Assembly (NCBI RefSeq): GCF_900113955.1
Contig: NZ_FORH01000005.1
Location: 273,278-337,277 of the forward strand
DNA length: 64,000 nucleotides
Reading direction: 5' to 3'
From: Celeribacter neptunius
GTDB lineage: Bacteria; Pseudomonadota; Alphaproteobacteria; Rhodobacterales; Rhodobacteraceae
This document shows, piece by piece, positions 52,745 to 61,623 of this stretch. The notes below the pieces were generated by a model. It did no database searches, was not told the origin of the DNA, and saw only the letters and a program-made list of their open reading frames with translations. Within the stretch, counting starts at the first letter, position 1; the number at the start of each line of letters is the position of its first letter. The position numbers were made by a program, and so were the translations under genes.

Positions 52745-53371
52745 ATGGAAGACAATGTGCAGGAGTTTTGCCCGCTGGACGGATCGGGCTGGAGCTTTGC
52801 CGCGATCCCGCCGAAGAATGCCCGCGACAAGATCATGTCGGCGGCCTCGCACCTGTTCTGCAATCACGGATTTGCGGCCACCGGCATCGATACGATCCTG
52901 ACCCGGGCGGGCACGGCGAAAGCCACGCTCTATCATCACTTCAAATCGAAGGAAGAGCTGATCGCCGCGGTGCTCGAGGCGGAGGGCGAAACCTGGCGCG
53001 GCTGGTTCTTTGGTCGGCTTTCCGAGGTCAAGGGCCCGGCACGCAATCGTATCCTCGCGGTCTTCGATATTCTTGAGGACTGGTTTGCCGATCCCGGGTT
53101 TTACGGCTGTCCCTTCATCAATGCGGTGGCGGAATTCGACACCGGCAATGATGCAGTGCGCAAGGCTGCCGATCTGCACAAGCAGCATCTGCTGACCTGG
53201 CTGAAAGCCCAGGCGATGGAAATGAAGGCCCCGGATGTGACCGAGACCGCGCGCTCGATCGCGGTCTTGTTCGATGGCGCCATCGTCGCGGCGCAACATG
53301 CGCGCGATCCGAGCTTTGCCCGCACCGCCAAAGCCATGGCGGAATGTTATCTCGACCAGCAGAGGGGCTGA
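52745..53371 (+). CDS. TetR-family repressor
   Basis: This 208-residue regulator has its N-terminal HTH near residues 30-65 (SHLFCNHGFAATGIDTIL ... TAKATLYHHFKSKEEL) and a ligand-binding C-terminal part with GFYGCPFINAVAEF, as in AefR-like repressors. It is divergent from the nine- to ten-gene operon to its left, and matching operators lie in front of both. It presumably senses the substrate of that operon. Confidence 0.9.
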   Translation: MEDNVQEFCPLDGSGWSFAAIPPKNARDKIMSAASHLFCNHGFAATGIDTILTRAGTAKATLYHHFKSKEELIAAVLEAEGETWRGWFFGRLSEVKGPARNRILAVFDILEDWFADPGFYGCPFINAVAEFDTGNDAVRKAADLHKQHLLTWLKAQAMEMKAPDVTETARSIAVLFDGAIVAAQHARDPSFARTAKAMAECYLDQQRG

Positions 53372-53382
53372 TCCGGCGAAGC

Positions 53383-53438
53383 GCGCAGCTCACCTGGCGC
53401 AGTTCATCTGGTGCAACTCGTTTGGCGCAGCTTTCAGG
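53383..53438. repeat. Degenerate 14-bp tandem repeat
   Basis: Four adjacent 14-base units (GCGCAGCTCACCTG, GCGCAGTTCATCTG, GTGCAACTCGTTTG, GCGCAGCTTTCAGG) directly downstream of tetR. Non-coding; similar in character to the repeat at 35748. Confidence 0.7.
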
Positions 53439-53445
53439 CATGAAA

Positions 53446-53466
53446 AAGCCCCGCTGAGCGGGGCTT
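53446..53466 (-). terminator. Hairpin terminator
   Basis: AAGCCCCGC and GCGGGGCTT form a 9-bp stem with loop TGA. The minus-strand side has a TTTTT run (53443-53447), so it ends the small membrane gene at 53500, and may also stop tetR transcripts. Confidence 0.75.
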
Positions 53467-53499
53467 GGCGGTGTTTGATCTATTGGAGGGTGCAACGGC

Positions 53500-53724
53500 T
53501 CAGGCCGTCACATGGTCCTCGCGGGACATGTCGGAGCCGTTGGCCTCGGGTGGCGACGCCGGGCTGCGCAGGATGTAGATCGCGGCGGCGGACACAAGCA
53601 ATGTGGCAGAGCCGACGGCGGGAAAGGTGATCAGCCCAAGCCAGACGGGCATGCCCAGAGCAATCCCGAAGGCCGTGGCCAGTGCGGCGGCGAGTGTAGA
53701 GATGAAAAGCAATCCGACAATCAT
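53500..53724 (-). CDS. Small membrane protein
   Basis: This 74-residue protein has two hydrophobic segments (IVGLLFISTLAAALATAFGIA and WLGLITFPAVGSATLLVSAA) and a polar tail. The ATG at 53724 has GAGAGG seven bases upstream. It is between two terminator-like hairpins, so is probably a single-gene transcript. Function unknown. Confidence 0.55.
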   Translation of the reverse strand: MIVGLLFISTLAAALATAFGIALGMPVWLGLITFPAVGSATLLVSAAAIYILRSPASPPEANGSDMSREDHVTA

Positions 53725-53739
53725 GTCCCATCCTCTCAA

Positions 53740-54047
53740 TTCCGGGGTTTCATTCCCTGAACCAACTGCATCCTAGGCCGCAGCGGCCAGACCAGCCATG
53801 ATCCAACACAAGCGCGTTTATATGCGCATTTGATGCATCGGACGCGAAGCGGCTGTTTCCTTTGCTGGGCCCGAATTCAGGCACAAACGTGGCATTCGAA
53901 AGTTGCTGATCTGTTAAGAGAGTCGGCTTTTCTTTAAATCTTAATGACCCGGACGCTGGGGAAAGCCCGGAAAAGTCCGGGGAAGGCGCTGGGCAGGGCG
54001 CGCAGGCCGGAGCCTCACGACGTCTTCACAGGGGGTGTTCGCATGAA
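53740..54047. other. Gap between the small membrane protein and the acyl-CoA synthetase
   Basis: I see no gene here. The long plus-strand open frame beginning at 53944 lies antisense to the acyl-CoA synthetase and shows no protein-family features until the KAS III start at 56269. Confidence 0.5.
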
Positions 54048-54072
54048 AAACCCCGCCGGAGTGGCGGGGTTT
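54048..54072 (-). terminator. Hairpin terminator after the acyl-CoA synthetase
   Basis: AAACCCCGCC and GGCGGGGTTT form a perfect 10-bp stem with a 5-base loop. On the minus strand it is followed by TT from the flanking A-run. It lies 40 bases beyond the stop of the synthetase gene. Confidence 0.8.
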
Positions 54073-54111
54073 CAAAACGATTGGCAAGGGGATTGGCAAG
54101 GGTCCGGGGCG

Positions 54112-56010
54112 TTATTCGACCCATTCCCACGGGTTGGTGAAGCGGCCGAGCACATGGCCGATCTGCTCGGCCTCCGCCTTGGCGCGCGGGTCGACCCGGG
54201 CCACGAGACCACGCCTCTTGTCGTCGATGACTTCGAGCACACGCGCCGTGAGCCCCTCTTTCTCGAGCGCGGCGTTGTAGATGCGGGCGATCGCGCGTTT
54301 GCGCAGATCGGGTTTGAACACCTTGCCGACGGCGGTTTTCGGCAGCTCGTCCATGATCTCGACATGTTTCGGGATCGCGGCGCGCTCGTGGATATGCACC
54401 TTGGCATAGGCCATGAGATCTTCCGGGCTCACACTGGCGCCCTCAACCAGCTCGACATAGGCACAGGGGATCTCGCCCGCATGCGCATCCGGCTGGCCGA
54501 TGGCGCCGACCATGGCGACGGCCTCGTGACCGGCCAGGGCCTCTTCGATCTCGGCGGGGTCGATATTGTGACCGCCGCGGATGATCAGGTCTTTCGCGCG
54601 CCCGGTGATCCAGAGATAGCCATCCTCGTCGATCCGGCCCAGATCACCGGTGCGCAGATAGATGTCGTGATGGAAGAGGTCGTGGTTCTTGTCCTGCTCC
54701 GTGTAGGTCGACCCTTCGAACACGCCGGGGCTGTCGATACAGATCTCACCGACCTCGTCGATGGCGCATTCCACCGGCCCGTCCTTGGTCGCGCGCAGGA
54801 TTTTGACATCGGTATGCGGGAAGGGAATGCCGACCGAACCGATTTTCTTGATCCCGCCGACCGGGTTGACGGAGACCAGACAGGTGGCCTCGGTGAGCCC
54901 GTAGCCCTCGACGATCTCGACGCCGGCGGCGGACTCGAAGCGCTTGTAAAGCTCGACGGGCAGCGGCGCGGAGCCGGAAAATGCCATGCGGACGGAGGAG
55001 ATATCGGCATCCACCTTGCGCTGCATGAGGACCGAAACGGCGGTCGGCACGGTGATGATGAAAGAGATCTTCCAGCGCTCGCAGAGCTTCCAGAAATTGT
55101 CGAACACGCCCTCGCCGCGATAGCCCGCGGGTGTCGGATAGACGCCATGCGCACCGGAGGCCAATTGGCTCATCACGATCACCTGACAGGCAAAGACGTG
55201 AAACAGCGGCAGCGGGCACATGATAGTGTCCTCTTCGGAGAAGAGCAGACGCGCGCCGAGCCAGCCGTTATAGATCATGCCGGAATATTTGTGCTGTGCC
55301 ACTTTCGGCATGCCGGTGGTGCCGCCGGTGTGGAAATAGGCGGCGACCCGGTCGCCCTTGCTGTCTTCGAAGGTCAGCCGGTCCGACGGGTATTTCGCCA
55401 GCTCCGTGTTGAAATCCAGAAGATCGGCGTGATGCGCCACAGCGGTGGGGTTTTTCGGCCGGATGAACGGCACGATCCATTTCTTGGGCGGTGTCAGGTA
55501 GCGCAGCAGATCGACCTCGAGCACCGTGTTGACATTGGGCGCGTGGCGCACCGCCTCGGCGACCTTTTGCGCCACATCGGTTTTCGGGAAGCTTTTCAGC
55601 GTCACCACGACTTTCGCATTGGTCTCGCGCAGGATGGCGGCGATCTGTTCGGGTTCCAGAAGCGGGTTGATCGGGTTGACGATCCCCGCGACCATGCCGC
55701 CGAGAAAGGCCAGCACCGTCTCGTTGGCATTGGGCATGATATAGGCGACCACGTCTGTCTCATGGATGCCCAGAGCGCGGAACATATTCGCCGCCTGGGT
55801 GGTCATCTCATGGGTCTGCCGCCAGGTCAGCGTCTCCGCCTTGTCCTTGGGGCCCGAGGTGATCTGATAGGAAAAGGCCGGACGGTCCGGATAGGACTGC
55901 GCGGTCTGCGTCAGCCGGGCATAGATCGTACCGGGGAGGTCGCGGTCCTCCCACGGCATTTCCGCGTCAATCCTGTTGCGCGCCTCGAGCGAGCTGAAAT
56001 CGGATGCCAT
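54112..56010 (-). CDS. AMP-forming acyl-CoA synthetase
   Basis: This 632-residue ANL-superfamily enzyme has the P-loop-like YFHTGGTTGMPKVAQH, the adenylate motif GYGLTEATC and the hinge/core TGDLGRIDEDGYLWITGRAKD with the terminal Lys in ELPKTAVGKVFKPDLR. It activates a carboxylic acid to its CoA thioester. The ATG at 56010 follows GGGAGG. It is divergent from the KAS III gene, so the pair may supply and condense an acyl chain. Chain length is not predictable here. Confidence 0.9.
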   Translation of the reverse strand: MASDFSSLEARNRIDAEMPWEDRDLPGTIYARLTQTAQSYPDRPAFSYQITSGPKDKAETLTWRQTHEMTTQAANMFRALGIHETDVVAYIMPNANETVLAFLGGMVAGIVNPINPLLEPEQIAAILRETNAKVVVTLKSFPKTDVAQKVAEAVRHAPNVNTVLEVDLLRYLTPPKKWIVPFIRPKNPTAVAHHADLLDFNTELAKYPSDRLTFEDSKGDRVAAYFHTGGTTGMPKVAQHKYSGMIYNGWLGARLLFSEEDTIMCPLPLFHVFACQVIVMSQLASGAHGVYPTPAGYRGEGVFDNFWKLCERWKISFIITVPTAVSVLMQRKVDADISSVRMAFSGSAPLPVELYKRFESAAGVEIVEGYGLTEATCLVSVNPVGGIKKIGSVGIPFPHTDVKILRATKDGPVECAIDEVGEICIDSPGVFEGSTYTEQDKNHDLFHHDIYLRTGDLGRIDEDGYLWITGRAKDLIIRGGHNIDPAEIEEALAGHEAVAMVGAIGQPDAHAGEIPCAYVELVEGASVSPEDLMAYAKVHIHERAAIPKHVEIMDELPKTAVGKVFKPDLRKRAIARIYNAALEKEGLTARVLEVIDDKRRGLVARVDPRAKAEAEQIGHVLGRFTNPWEWVE

Positions 56011-56268
56011 GTCTTCCTCCCAATCCATGTCGAAGGACCGGTTGGGCCCGGCCTCCTCGCGTCCTCGGCGGTCATGATGCGGCCAAAGCCAGACCCGCGC
56101 AAGGTCATGCGGGGGGCGCGCAACGTAGCGTCACGGGACAATTTTCCCGCTTCGACGCCACGTCAGCACCTGTGCCCGCGCTTCGCGGGCTGTGGACCTG
56201 CGCCTGGGACCGGATTAGGTTGCCTCCACCTCTGCCGCAAGTGCGGATGCAAGAAAAGGATGGGTGAG

Positions 56269-57387
56269 ATGAAGAATGTCGTAATCAGTGGCACCGGTGT
56301 ATTCACCCCGCCTTACTCGATTTCCAATGATGAGCTGGTGGCGTCCTTCAACGCCTATGTCGATCTGTATAACGCGGAGCATGCCGCCGAGATCGAGGCC
56401 GGGACGGTGGCGCCCAAGGCGCATTCCTCCTCGGAGTTCATTTTTGCCGCCTCCGGCATCGAGCGCCGCTATGTGATGGAAAAGGATGGCATTCTCGACC
56501 CGACCCGTATGTGCCCGCACTACGCGCCGCGCGCCGATGATGAGCCGTCGATGATGGCCGAGATCGGCGTGAAAGCGGCGCAAGAGGCGCTGGCCATGGC
56601 CGATGTCGACGCCGCCGATGTCGATCTCATCCTTTGCGCCGCTTCCAATATGGAGCGCGCCTATCCGGCGATGGCGGTGGAGATTCAGGATCTTCTGGGG
56701 GCAGGGGGCTTTGCCTTCGACATGAATGTCGCCTGTTCCTCGGCCACTTTCGGCATCCAGACCGCGACGGACATGATCCGCGCCGGTTCGATCAAACGCG
56801 CGCTGGTCTTGTGCCCGGAGATCACCTCAGGCCATCTCGAATGGCGCGACCGCGATTGTCATTTCATTTTCGGCGACGTGGCAACCGCGGTTCTGCTCGA
56901 GGCGAAAGACATTGCACAAAACCCGCAATTCGAGGTGCTCTCGACCCGCTGCGCCACGCAATTCTCCAACAATATCCGCAACAACAACGGTTTCCTGCGT
57001 CGCGCCCATGACCAGATGGACGACCGCCGCGACATGCAATTCATGCAGAACGGCCGCAAGGTGTTCAAAGAGGTGCTGCCGCTGGTCGCGAAACATATCG
57101 CCGGACATATGGAAGAGGAGGGACAGGACCCGACCGCGCTCAAGCGTCTCTGGCTGCATCAGGCCAACAAGTCGATGAACGATTATATCGGCAAGAAGGT
57201 CTTGGGTCGCGAACCAAAACCGGAAGAACAGCCGAATATTCTTCAGGATTACGCCAATACCTCGTCGGCCGGGTCGATCATCGCCTTTGCCCAGCATGGC
57301 GAGGGGCTCGCGCCAGGCGATCTGGGGCTGATCTGTTCTTTCGGCGCCGGTTACTCGGTCGGCTCTGTTGTGCTGGAAAAGCTCTGA
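56269..57387 (+). CDS. Beta-ketoacyl-ACP synthase III-like enzyme
   Basis: This 372-residue KAS III-fold enzyme has the triad C156 (NVACSSATFG), H297 (LHQANKSM) and N330 (YANTSSAGS). It is longer than FabH (about 320), with an insert around residues 30-90, so a specialised condensing enzyme is more likely than the housekeeping FabH. I took the ATG at 56269; a frame reaching far upstream is antisense to the synthetase gene and was not used. Confidence 0.85.
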   Translation: MKNVVISGTGVFTPPYSISNDELVASFNAYVDLYNAEHAAEIEAGTVAPKAHSSSEFIFAASGIERRYVMEKDGILDPTRMCPHYAPRADDEPSMMAEIGVKAAQEALAMADVDAADVDLILCAASNMERAYPAMAVEIQDLLGAGGFAFDMNVACSSATFGIQTATDMIRAGSIKRALVLCPEITSGHLEWRDRDCHFIFGDVATAVLLEAKDIAQNPQFEVLSTRCATQFSNNIRNNNGFLRRAHDQMDDRRDMQFMQNGRKVFKEVLPLVAKHIAGHMEEEGQDPTALKRLWLHQANKSMNDYIGKKVLGREPKPEEQPNILQDYANTSSAGSIIAFAQHGEGLAPGDLGLICSFGAGYSVGSVVLEKL

Positions 57388-57728
57388 TCCGGATCTGAGG
57401 CGGGGGAGGGCATCGCCCTCCTTACGCCTTCCGGCGCCTTGAGCTCATAGCCCGCGGCCCAAAGCTCGCAGATGAACAGCGCCGCATCCTGAAAACAATG
57501 TTCGGAGAGTTCGCGCAGATCTTCCTCGTGCCAGGTGCTCATGTCGCTGGCGACCGTGGTCAGGGCGAAGACCGCTTCGAGCGGGTCCGGCGCATCCGGT
57601 CCGGCCATCACATCGCGCAGCACATCGACAGGCGCTTGACGGTCGACAAGCAGCCGCTCGACGATCCGTTCTTCCAATTCGGTCTGTTTCTTCTCGTTCG
57701 CACCCACGTATCGCGGCCCGATTCCCAT
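57351..57728 (-). CDS. Hypothetical protein overlapping the KAS III 3' end
   Basis: This 125-residue acidic protein (ERIVERLLVDRQAPVDVLRDV ... STWHEEDLRELSEHCFQDAALFICELWAAGYE) is on the opposite strand, and its last 37 bases overlap the KAS III gene tail to tail. Helical, no known family. Convergent overlap suggests it is real but could be affected by antisense transcription. Confidence 0.55.
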   Translation of the reverse strand: MGIGPRYVGANEKKQTELEERIVERLLVDRQAPVDVLRDVMAGPDAPDPLEAVFALTTVASDMSTWHEEDLRELSEHCFQDAALFICELWAAGYELKAPEGVRRAMPSPASDPDQSFSSTTEPTE

Positions 57729-57807
57729 TTCGCTCTTGCAAAAGATTAGCCGCTTGCCGGGGGGAGCTCCATCGGCAACGCATCACAGGGCCGCATTTGA
57801 GCGAAAA

Positions 57808-57833
57808 AGGGCGCCCCATCGCCGGGGCGCCCT
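57808..57833 (-). terminator. Strong terminator after the BON-LysM gene
   Basis: AGGGCGCCCC and GGGGCGCCCT are a perfect 10-bp stem with a 6-base loop. On the minus strand a TTTTT run follows. It lies 26 bases past the stop of the 57859 gene. Confidence 0.88.
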
Positions 57834-57858
57834 CTTGTTCTGGATGTTTCAGCGCGTC

Positions 57859-58281
57859 TCAGTTCTGCGGGATGCGCAGCATCTGGCCCGGGTAGATCTT
57901 GTCCGGATGCGACAGCATCGGCTTGTTGGCCTCGAAAATCTCGTTGTAGCGGTTGCCGTCGCCGAGCGCGTCCTTGGCGATGGCCCAGAGCGTGTCGCCC
58001 TTCTTGACCTCGTGGAACACCGGATCGTTGCCCTCGAGCGTGTCCTCAACGGAGGCGATGCCTTCGACATTGCCGGCGGCCATGATGATTTTCTCTTTCA
58101 CTTCCTGCGAGGCCACGGTGCCACCCAGCACCACCTTGTCGCCCTCCACGGCGACTTCGACGCCTTCGGCCTCGAGCCCCAGGGCCTTGATCTCGGCCAG
58201 AAGGTCATCGGCATTCGGTTCCTCGGCCTTTTTGCCGAAGACCTTTTTACCCGCGTCTTTCACAAAGCTGAACAGCCCCAT
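57859..58281 (-). CDS. lysM: BON-LysM protein (LysM/Kbp-like)
   Basis: This 140-residue protein has an N-terminal BON domain (about 20-85; VEGDKVVLGGTVASQEVKEKI) and a C-terminal LysM domain (FHEVKKGDTLWAIAKDALGDG ... IYPGQMLRIP). It has the size and layout of E. coli YgaU/Kbp, a potassium-binding protein. The ATG at 58281 (MGLFSFVKDAGKK) matches the family start. It is ended by the hairpin at 57808. Confidence 0.9.
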   Translation of the reverse strand: MGLFSFVKDAGKKVFGKKAEEPNADDLLAEIKALGLEAEGVEVAVEGDKVVLGGTVASQEVKEKIIMAAGNVEGIASVEDTLEGNDPVFHEVKKGDTLWAIAKDALGDGNRYNEIFEANKPMLSHPDKIYPGQMLRIPQN

Positions 58282-58388
58282 CCCGTGTCTCCTTATGTAA
58301 CGGTCTCGTTTCACCTGTCATAACAGCGGGACGTGACGGAAATGAAAAGGGGAAAAGCTGTGCCCCCCGCCCCCTTGCCGCGGCCGTC

Positions 58389-60173
58389 TCAGGTATTGCT
58401 GAACTGCAGGCGTGCCAGGCGGGCATAGAGCCCGTCCTGGGCGACCAGCTCGTCATGGCTGCCGGTGGCGACGATCTGGCCGTCTTCGAAGACCAGAATG
58501 CGGTCGGCCTTTTTCACCGTGGCGAGCCGGTGCGCGACGATCAGCGTGGTACGGGTGCGGGCCATGTCCTCGACCGCCTTTTGCACCGCCAGTTCGGATT
58601 CGGAATCGAGCGCCGAGGTGGCTTCGTCCAGAAGCAGGATCGGCGCATCGCGCAGGATCGCGCGGGCGATGGCGACGCGTTGCTTCTGGCCACCCGAGAG
58701 CATGATGCCTCGCTCCCCGACATAGGAGTCGTAACCTTCGGGCAGTTTGGTGAGGAACTCATCGGCCGCGGCGGCCTTGGCGGCGGCAATCACCTCCTCC
58801 ATCGAGGCCTCGGGACGGCCGAAGCGGATATTGTCGGCGGCGGAGGCGGCGAAGATCACCGGGTCCTGTGGCACCAGCGCCAGATGACGCCGGAAATCGC
58901 CGCGCGCCATCTCGGAAATCGCCATGCCATCGACCGAAATCATACCTTCCTGCGGATCGTAGAACCGTTGCAACAGCTGGATGATGGTGGATTTTCCGGC
59001 GCCCGAGGGTCCAACAAGCGCCACGGTCTCGCCCGGCTGCACCTCGAAAGACACGCCATCGAGCGCCGGCACCGAGGGCCGCGACGGGTAGAAGAAGCGC
59101 ACATTGTCGAACCGGATCGCGCCTCTGGCCGGTTCCGGGAAGGGTTTCGGATTGGCGGGGTCCTTGACCGGGTCTTCGGCACGCAGAAGCTCGACCAGAC
59201 GTTCGGTGGCGCCGGCGGCACGTTGCAATTCGCCCCAGATTTCCGACAGCGCGCCGGCAGCGCCGGCCACCATGATGGCGTAGATCACGAATTGCACCAG
59301 CTCGCCGATGGTCATGACCTCGGTGCGCACATCGCGGGCACCGATCCACAACACGCCGACCACGCCGGAGAAAATCAGCGCGATCACGATCACCGTCATC
59401 GCCGCGCGGGTCTTGATCCGTGTGTGGGCGGAGACAAAGCTCTTCTCGGTGACCGCGTCGAATTGTTCGGCCTGTTGCGCCTCGCCGGTAAAGGCCTGAA
59501 CGGTCTGCGCCGACAAGAGCGCCTCGGAGGCAGAGCCCGAGGATGAGGCGATCCATTCCTGGTTTTCGCGCGACAGTTTGCGCAGGCGTCGCCCGAGCGT
59601 GATGATCGGGACAATGACCACCGGCACGATCAACAGCACCAGCCCGGTGAGCTTGGCCGAGGTGAAAAGCATCAGGGCCAGCCCGCCGATCATGATCAGC
59701 GCATTGCGCAGCGCGACCGAGATCGAGGAGCCGATCACCGAGAGAATGAGTGTGGTGTCGGTGGTGATCCTTGAGAGTACTTCGCCGGTCATGATGCGTT
59801 CGTAAAAGGCTGGCGACATGCGGATCATTCGGTCGAACACGGATTTGCGGATATCGGCGACGACGCGTTCGCCCAGACGGGTGACGAGGTAATAGCGCAT
59901 GCCGGTGCCCAGGGCCAAGGCCGCCGCGATCATCAGGGCGGCACCGAAATACTTGTCGAGAAGCACGACGCCTGCGCCCTGAAACCCGTCGACCACGCGG
60001 CGCACCGCGAGCGGCAGGATCAGCGAGATACAGGCGGTGACCACCAGCGCGACGAAGGCCGCGAGCATCAGGCGTTTATAGGGACGGATGAAGGGCCAGA
60101 GCTCTCTGAGCGCGCCGATGCGTTTCGATTTCTCGCGCTCGGCGGCGTCCTGAAGGGTGCGGTCAGCGGCCAT
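58389..60173 (-). CDS. ABC exporter, fused membrane and ATPase domains (MsbA-like)
   Basis: This 594-residue half-transporter has an N-terminal six-helix domain (about 20-310) and a nucleotide-binding domain with Walker A GPSGAGKST, signature MLSGGQKQRVAIARA and Walker B ILLLDEATSALDSES. It is of the lipid/multidrug exporter type. The homodimer would flip lipid or drug molecules. No partner gene lies nearby. Confidence 0.9.
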   Translation of the reverse strand: MAADRTLQDAAEREKSKRIGALRELWPFIRPYKRLMLAAFVALVVTACISLILPLAVRRVVDGFQGAGVVLLDKYFGAALMIAAALALGTGMRYYLVTRLGERVVADIRKSVFDRMIRMSPAFYERIMTGEVLSRITTDTTLILSVIGSSISVALRNALIMIGGLALMLFTSAKLTGLVLLIVPVVIVPIITLGRRLRKLSRENQEWIASSSGSASEALLSAQTVQAFTGEAQQAEQFDAVTEKSFVSAHTRIKTRAAMTVIVIALIFSGVVGVLWIGARDVRTEVMTIGELVQFVIYAIMVAGAAGALSEIWGELQRAAGATERLVELLRAEDPVKDPANPKPFPEPARGAIRFDNVRFFYPSRPSVPALDGVSFEVQPGETVALVGPSGAGKSTIIQLLQRFYDPQEGMISVDGMAISEMARGDFRRHLALVPQDPVIFAASAADNIRFGRPEASMEEVIAAAKAAAADEFLTKLPEGYDSYVGERGIMLSGGQKQRVAIARAILRDAPILLLDEATSALDSESELAVQKAVEDMARTRTTLIVAHRLATVKKADRILVFEDGQIVATGSHDELVAQDGLYARLARLQFSNT

Positions 60174-60542
60174 GGTCCGTCCTTATATAGATGTCATGTC
60201 TTGAAGCTGAGATGACAGATAGTCGGACGGGCTCGCGCGCGCAACTGTTGGCACATCTTCGGGTGACGTGGGGTAAGTTCGGTGTGGGGTGGTTCTTCGT
60301 CGCGCTTGGCAGGAACTTCCTTGCATCGCGGGAGGCAATATGATGGGTTATGGCCACGCTCCGCCGGATCGTGCCTCAGCCTGTGTTTTCACATGTGTAA
60401 GAGCGCACTGAGGCGCCCTTCGAGGGCGGCGAACGGCAAGCGCGGAGAAATCGCCCAATTCGGGGTGGTGACCGGTCAGCGAGAGGTCGCACAGAGACCT
60501 TGACCGGCAGACACACACACGAAGTAAGCGGGAGTCCCCCTT
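60174..60542. other. Divergent promoter region before proX
   Basis: The 369-bp gap carries the promoters for the exporter (minus) and the betaine operon (plus). I see no clear operator, riboswitch or small gene. Confidence 0.5.
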
Positions 60543-61550
60543 ATGAACACTACGAAACTATTTGCGGCCAGCGTTCTGGTGCTCGGAGGCGCGGCCGGAA
60601 GCGCCTTTGCCGAGGACTGCGGCAGCGTCAAGATTGCCGAGATGAACTGGGCCTCGGCCTCGCTGCTCGCGAATGTCGATGCGATCATCCTGGAAGAAGG
60701 CTACGGCTGTGATGTGGATATCATCACCGGCGACACCACACCGACCTTTACCTCGATGAACGAAAAGGGCGAACCGGATCTGGCGCCCGAGCTCTGGATC
60801 AACGCGGTGCGTGAGCCGCTGTTCAAGGCGATGGACGAGGGCCGTCTGGTCTCCGCCATCGATGGTCCGATCACCGGGCTTGGCGAAGGCTGGTGGGTGA
60901 CGAAGAAATTCAAGGAAGACCACCCGGAGATCGATACGGTCGAGAAGATGCTCGCCCATCCGGAGCTGGTCCCCTATGTCGAGGACGAAAGCAAGGGCGC
61001 CTTCATGGGCTGTCCGGCGGGTTGGGGTTGCCAGCTGGTGAACGCCAATATGTTCCGCGCCTTCGAGATGGAAGAAAAAGGCTGGACGCTGGTCGACCCG
61101 GGCTCTGCCGCCGGTCTCGACGGCTCGATTGCCAAGGCCGTAGACCGCGATGAGCCGTGGTTCGGCTACTATTGGTCCCCGACTGCGATCATCGGCAAAT
61201 ACGACCTGCAGATGCTGCCGTTCGAAGCCGAATGGGGCGGGGCCGACAACTGGGACGGTTGCATGGTGAAATCGGTGGACGAATGCGCCGATCCGCAGCC
61301 GTCGAGCTGGACCAAATCCGAGGTGCATTCCATTGTCACCGCAGATTTCGCCAAGAACAACGCCGTGACCATGGGCTATCTCGAAAAGCGGGTCTTCCCG
61401 GGTGACGCGATGAACGCCATGCTGGTTTACATGAATGAAAACCAGGCCACCGGCGAAGATGCGGCCTATGAGTTCCTCGCCACGCGTGAGGACATCTGGG
61501 GCGCCTGGGTGCCGGCCGATGTCGCGGAAAAAGTGAAAGACGCTCTGTAA
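60543..61550 (+). CDS. proX: Glycine betaine/proline-binding protein
   Basis: This 335-residue ProX/OpuAC-like protein has a signal peptide ending about residue 23 (AGSAFA). The mature protein has conserved Trp positions (MNWASAS, ELWINAVRE, GEGWWVTKK, WFGYYWSP) for an aromatic cage around a quaternary amine. It is the first gene of proXWV, 74 bp before the permease gene. It supports osmoprotection and methylamine uptake. Confidence 0.9.
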   Translation: MNTTKLFAASVLVLGGAAGSAFAEDCGSVKIAEMNWASASLLANVDAIILEEGYGCDVDIITGDTTPTFTSMNEKGEPDLAPELWINAVREPLFKAMDEGRLVSAIDGPITGLGEGWWVTKKFKEDHPEIDTVEKMLAHPELVPYVEDESKGAFMGCPAGWGCQLVNANMFRAFEMEEKGWTLVDPGSAAGLDGSIAKAVDRDEPWFGYYWSPTAIIGKYDLQMLPFEAEWGGADNWDGCMVKSVDECADPQPSSWTKSEVHSIVTADFAKNNAVTMGYLEKRVFPGDAMNAMLVYMNENQATGEDAAYEFLATREDIWGAWVPADVAEKVKDAL

Positions 61551-61623
61551 GGGTGGCCTTGAGCATCATGAAAAGGGGGCTGCGCCTATGGCGTGGCCCT
61601 CATTATAGCACAAGGACATCTTT

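Noticed and set aside
53944..56268. Long plus-strand open frame leading into the KAS III gene
   Set aside because: It is the antisense of the acyl-CoA synthetase gene and shows no protein-family features. The KAS III homology and a usable start begin at 56269.
58455..59546. 363-residue plus-strand frame
   Set aside because: It is the mirror frame of the MsbA-like exporter, a common artefact in GC-rich DNA.
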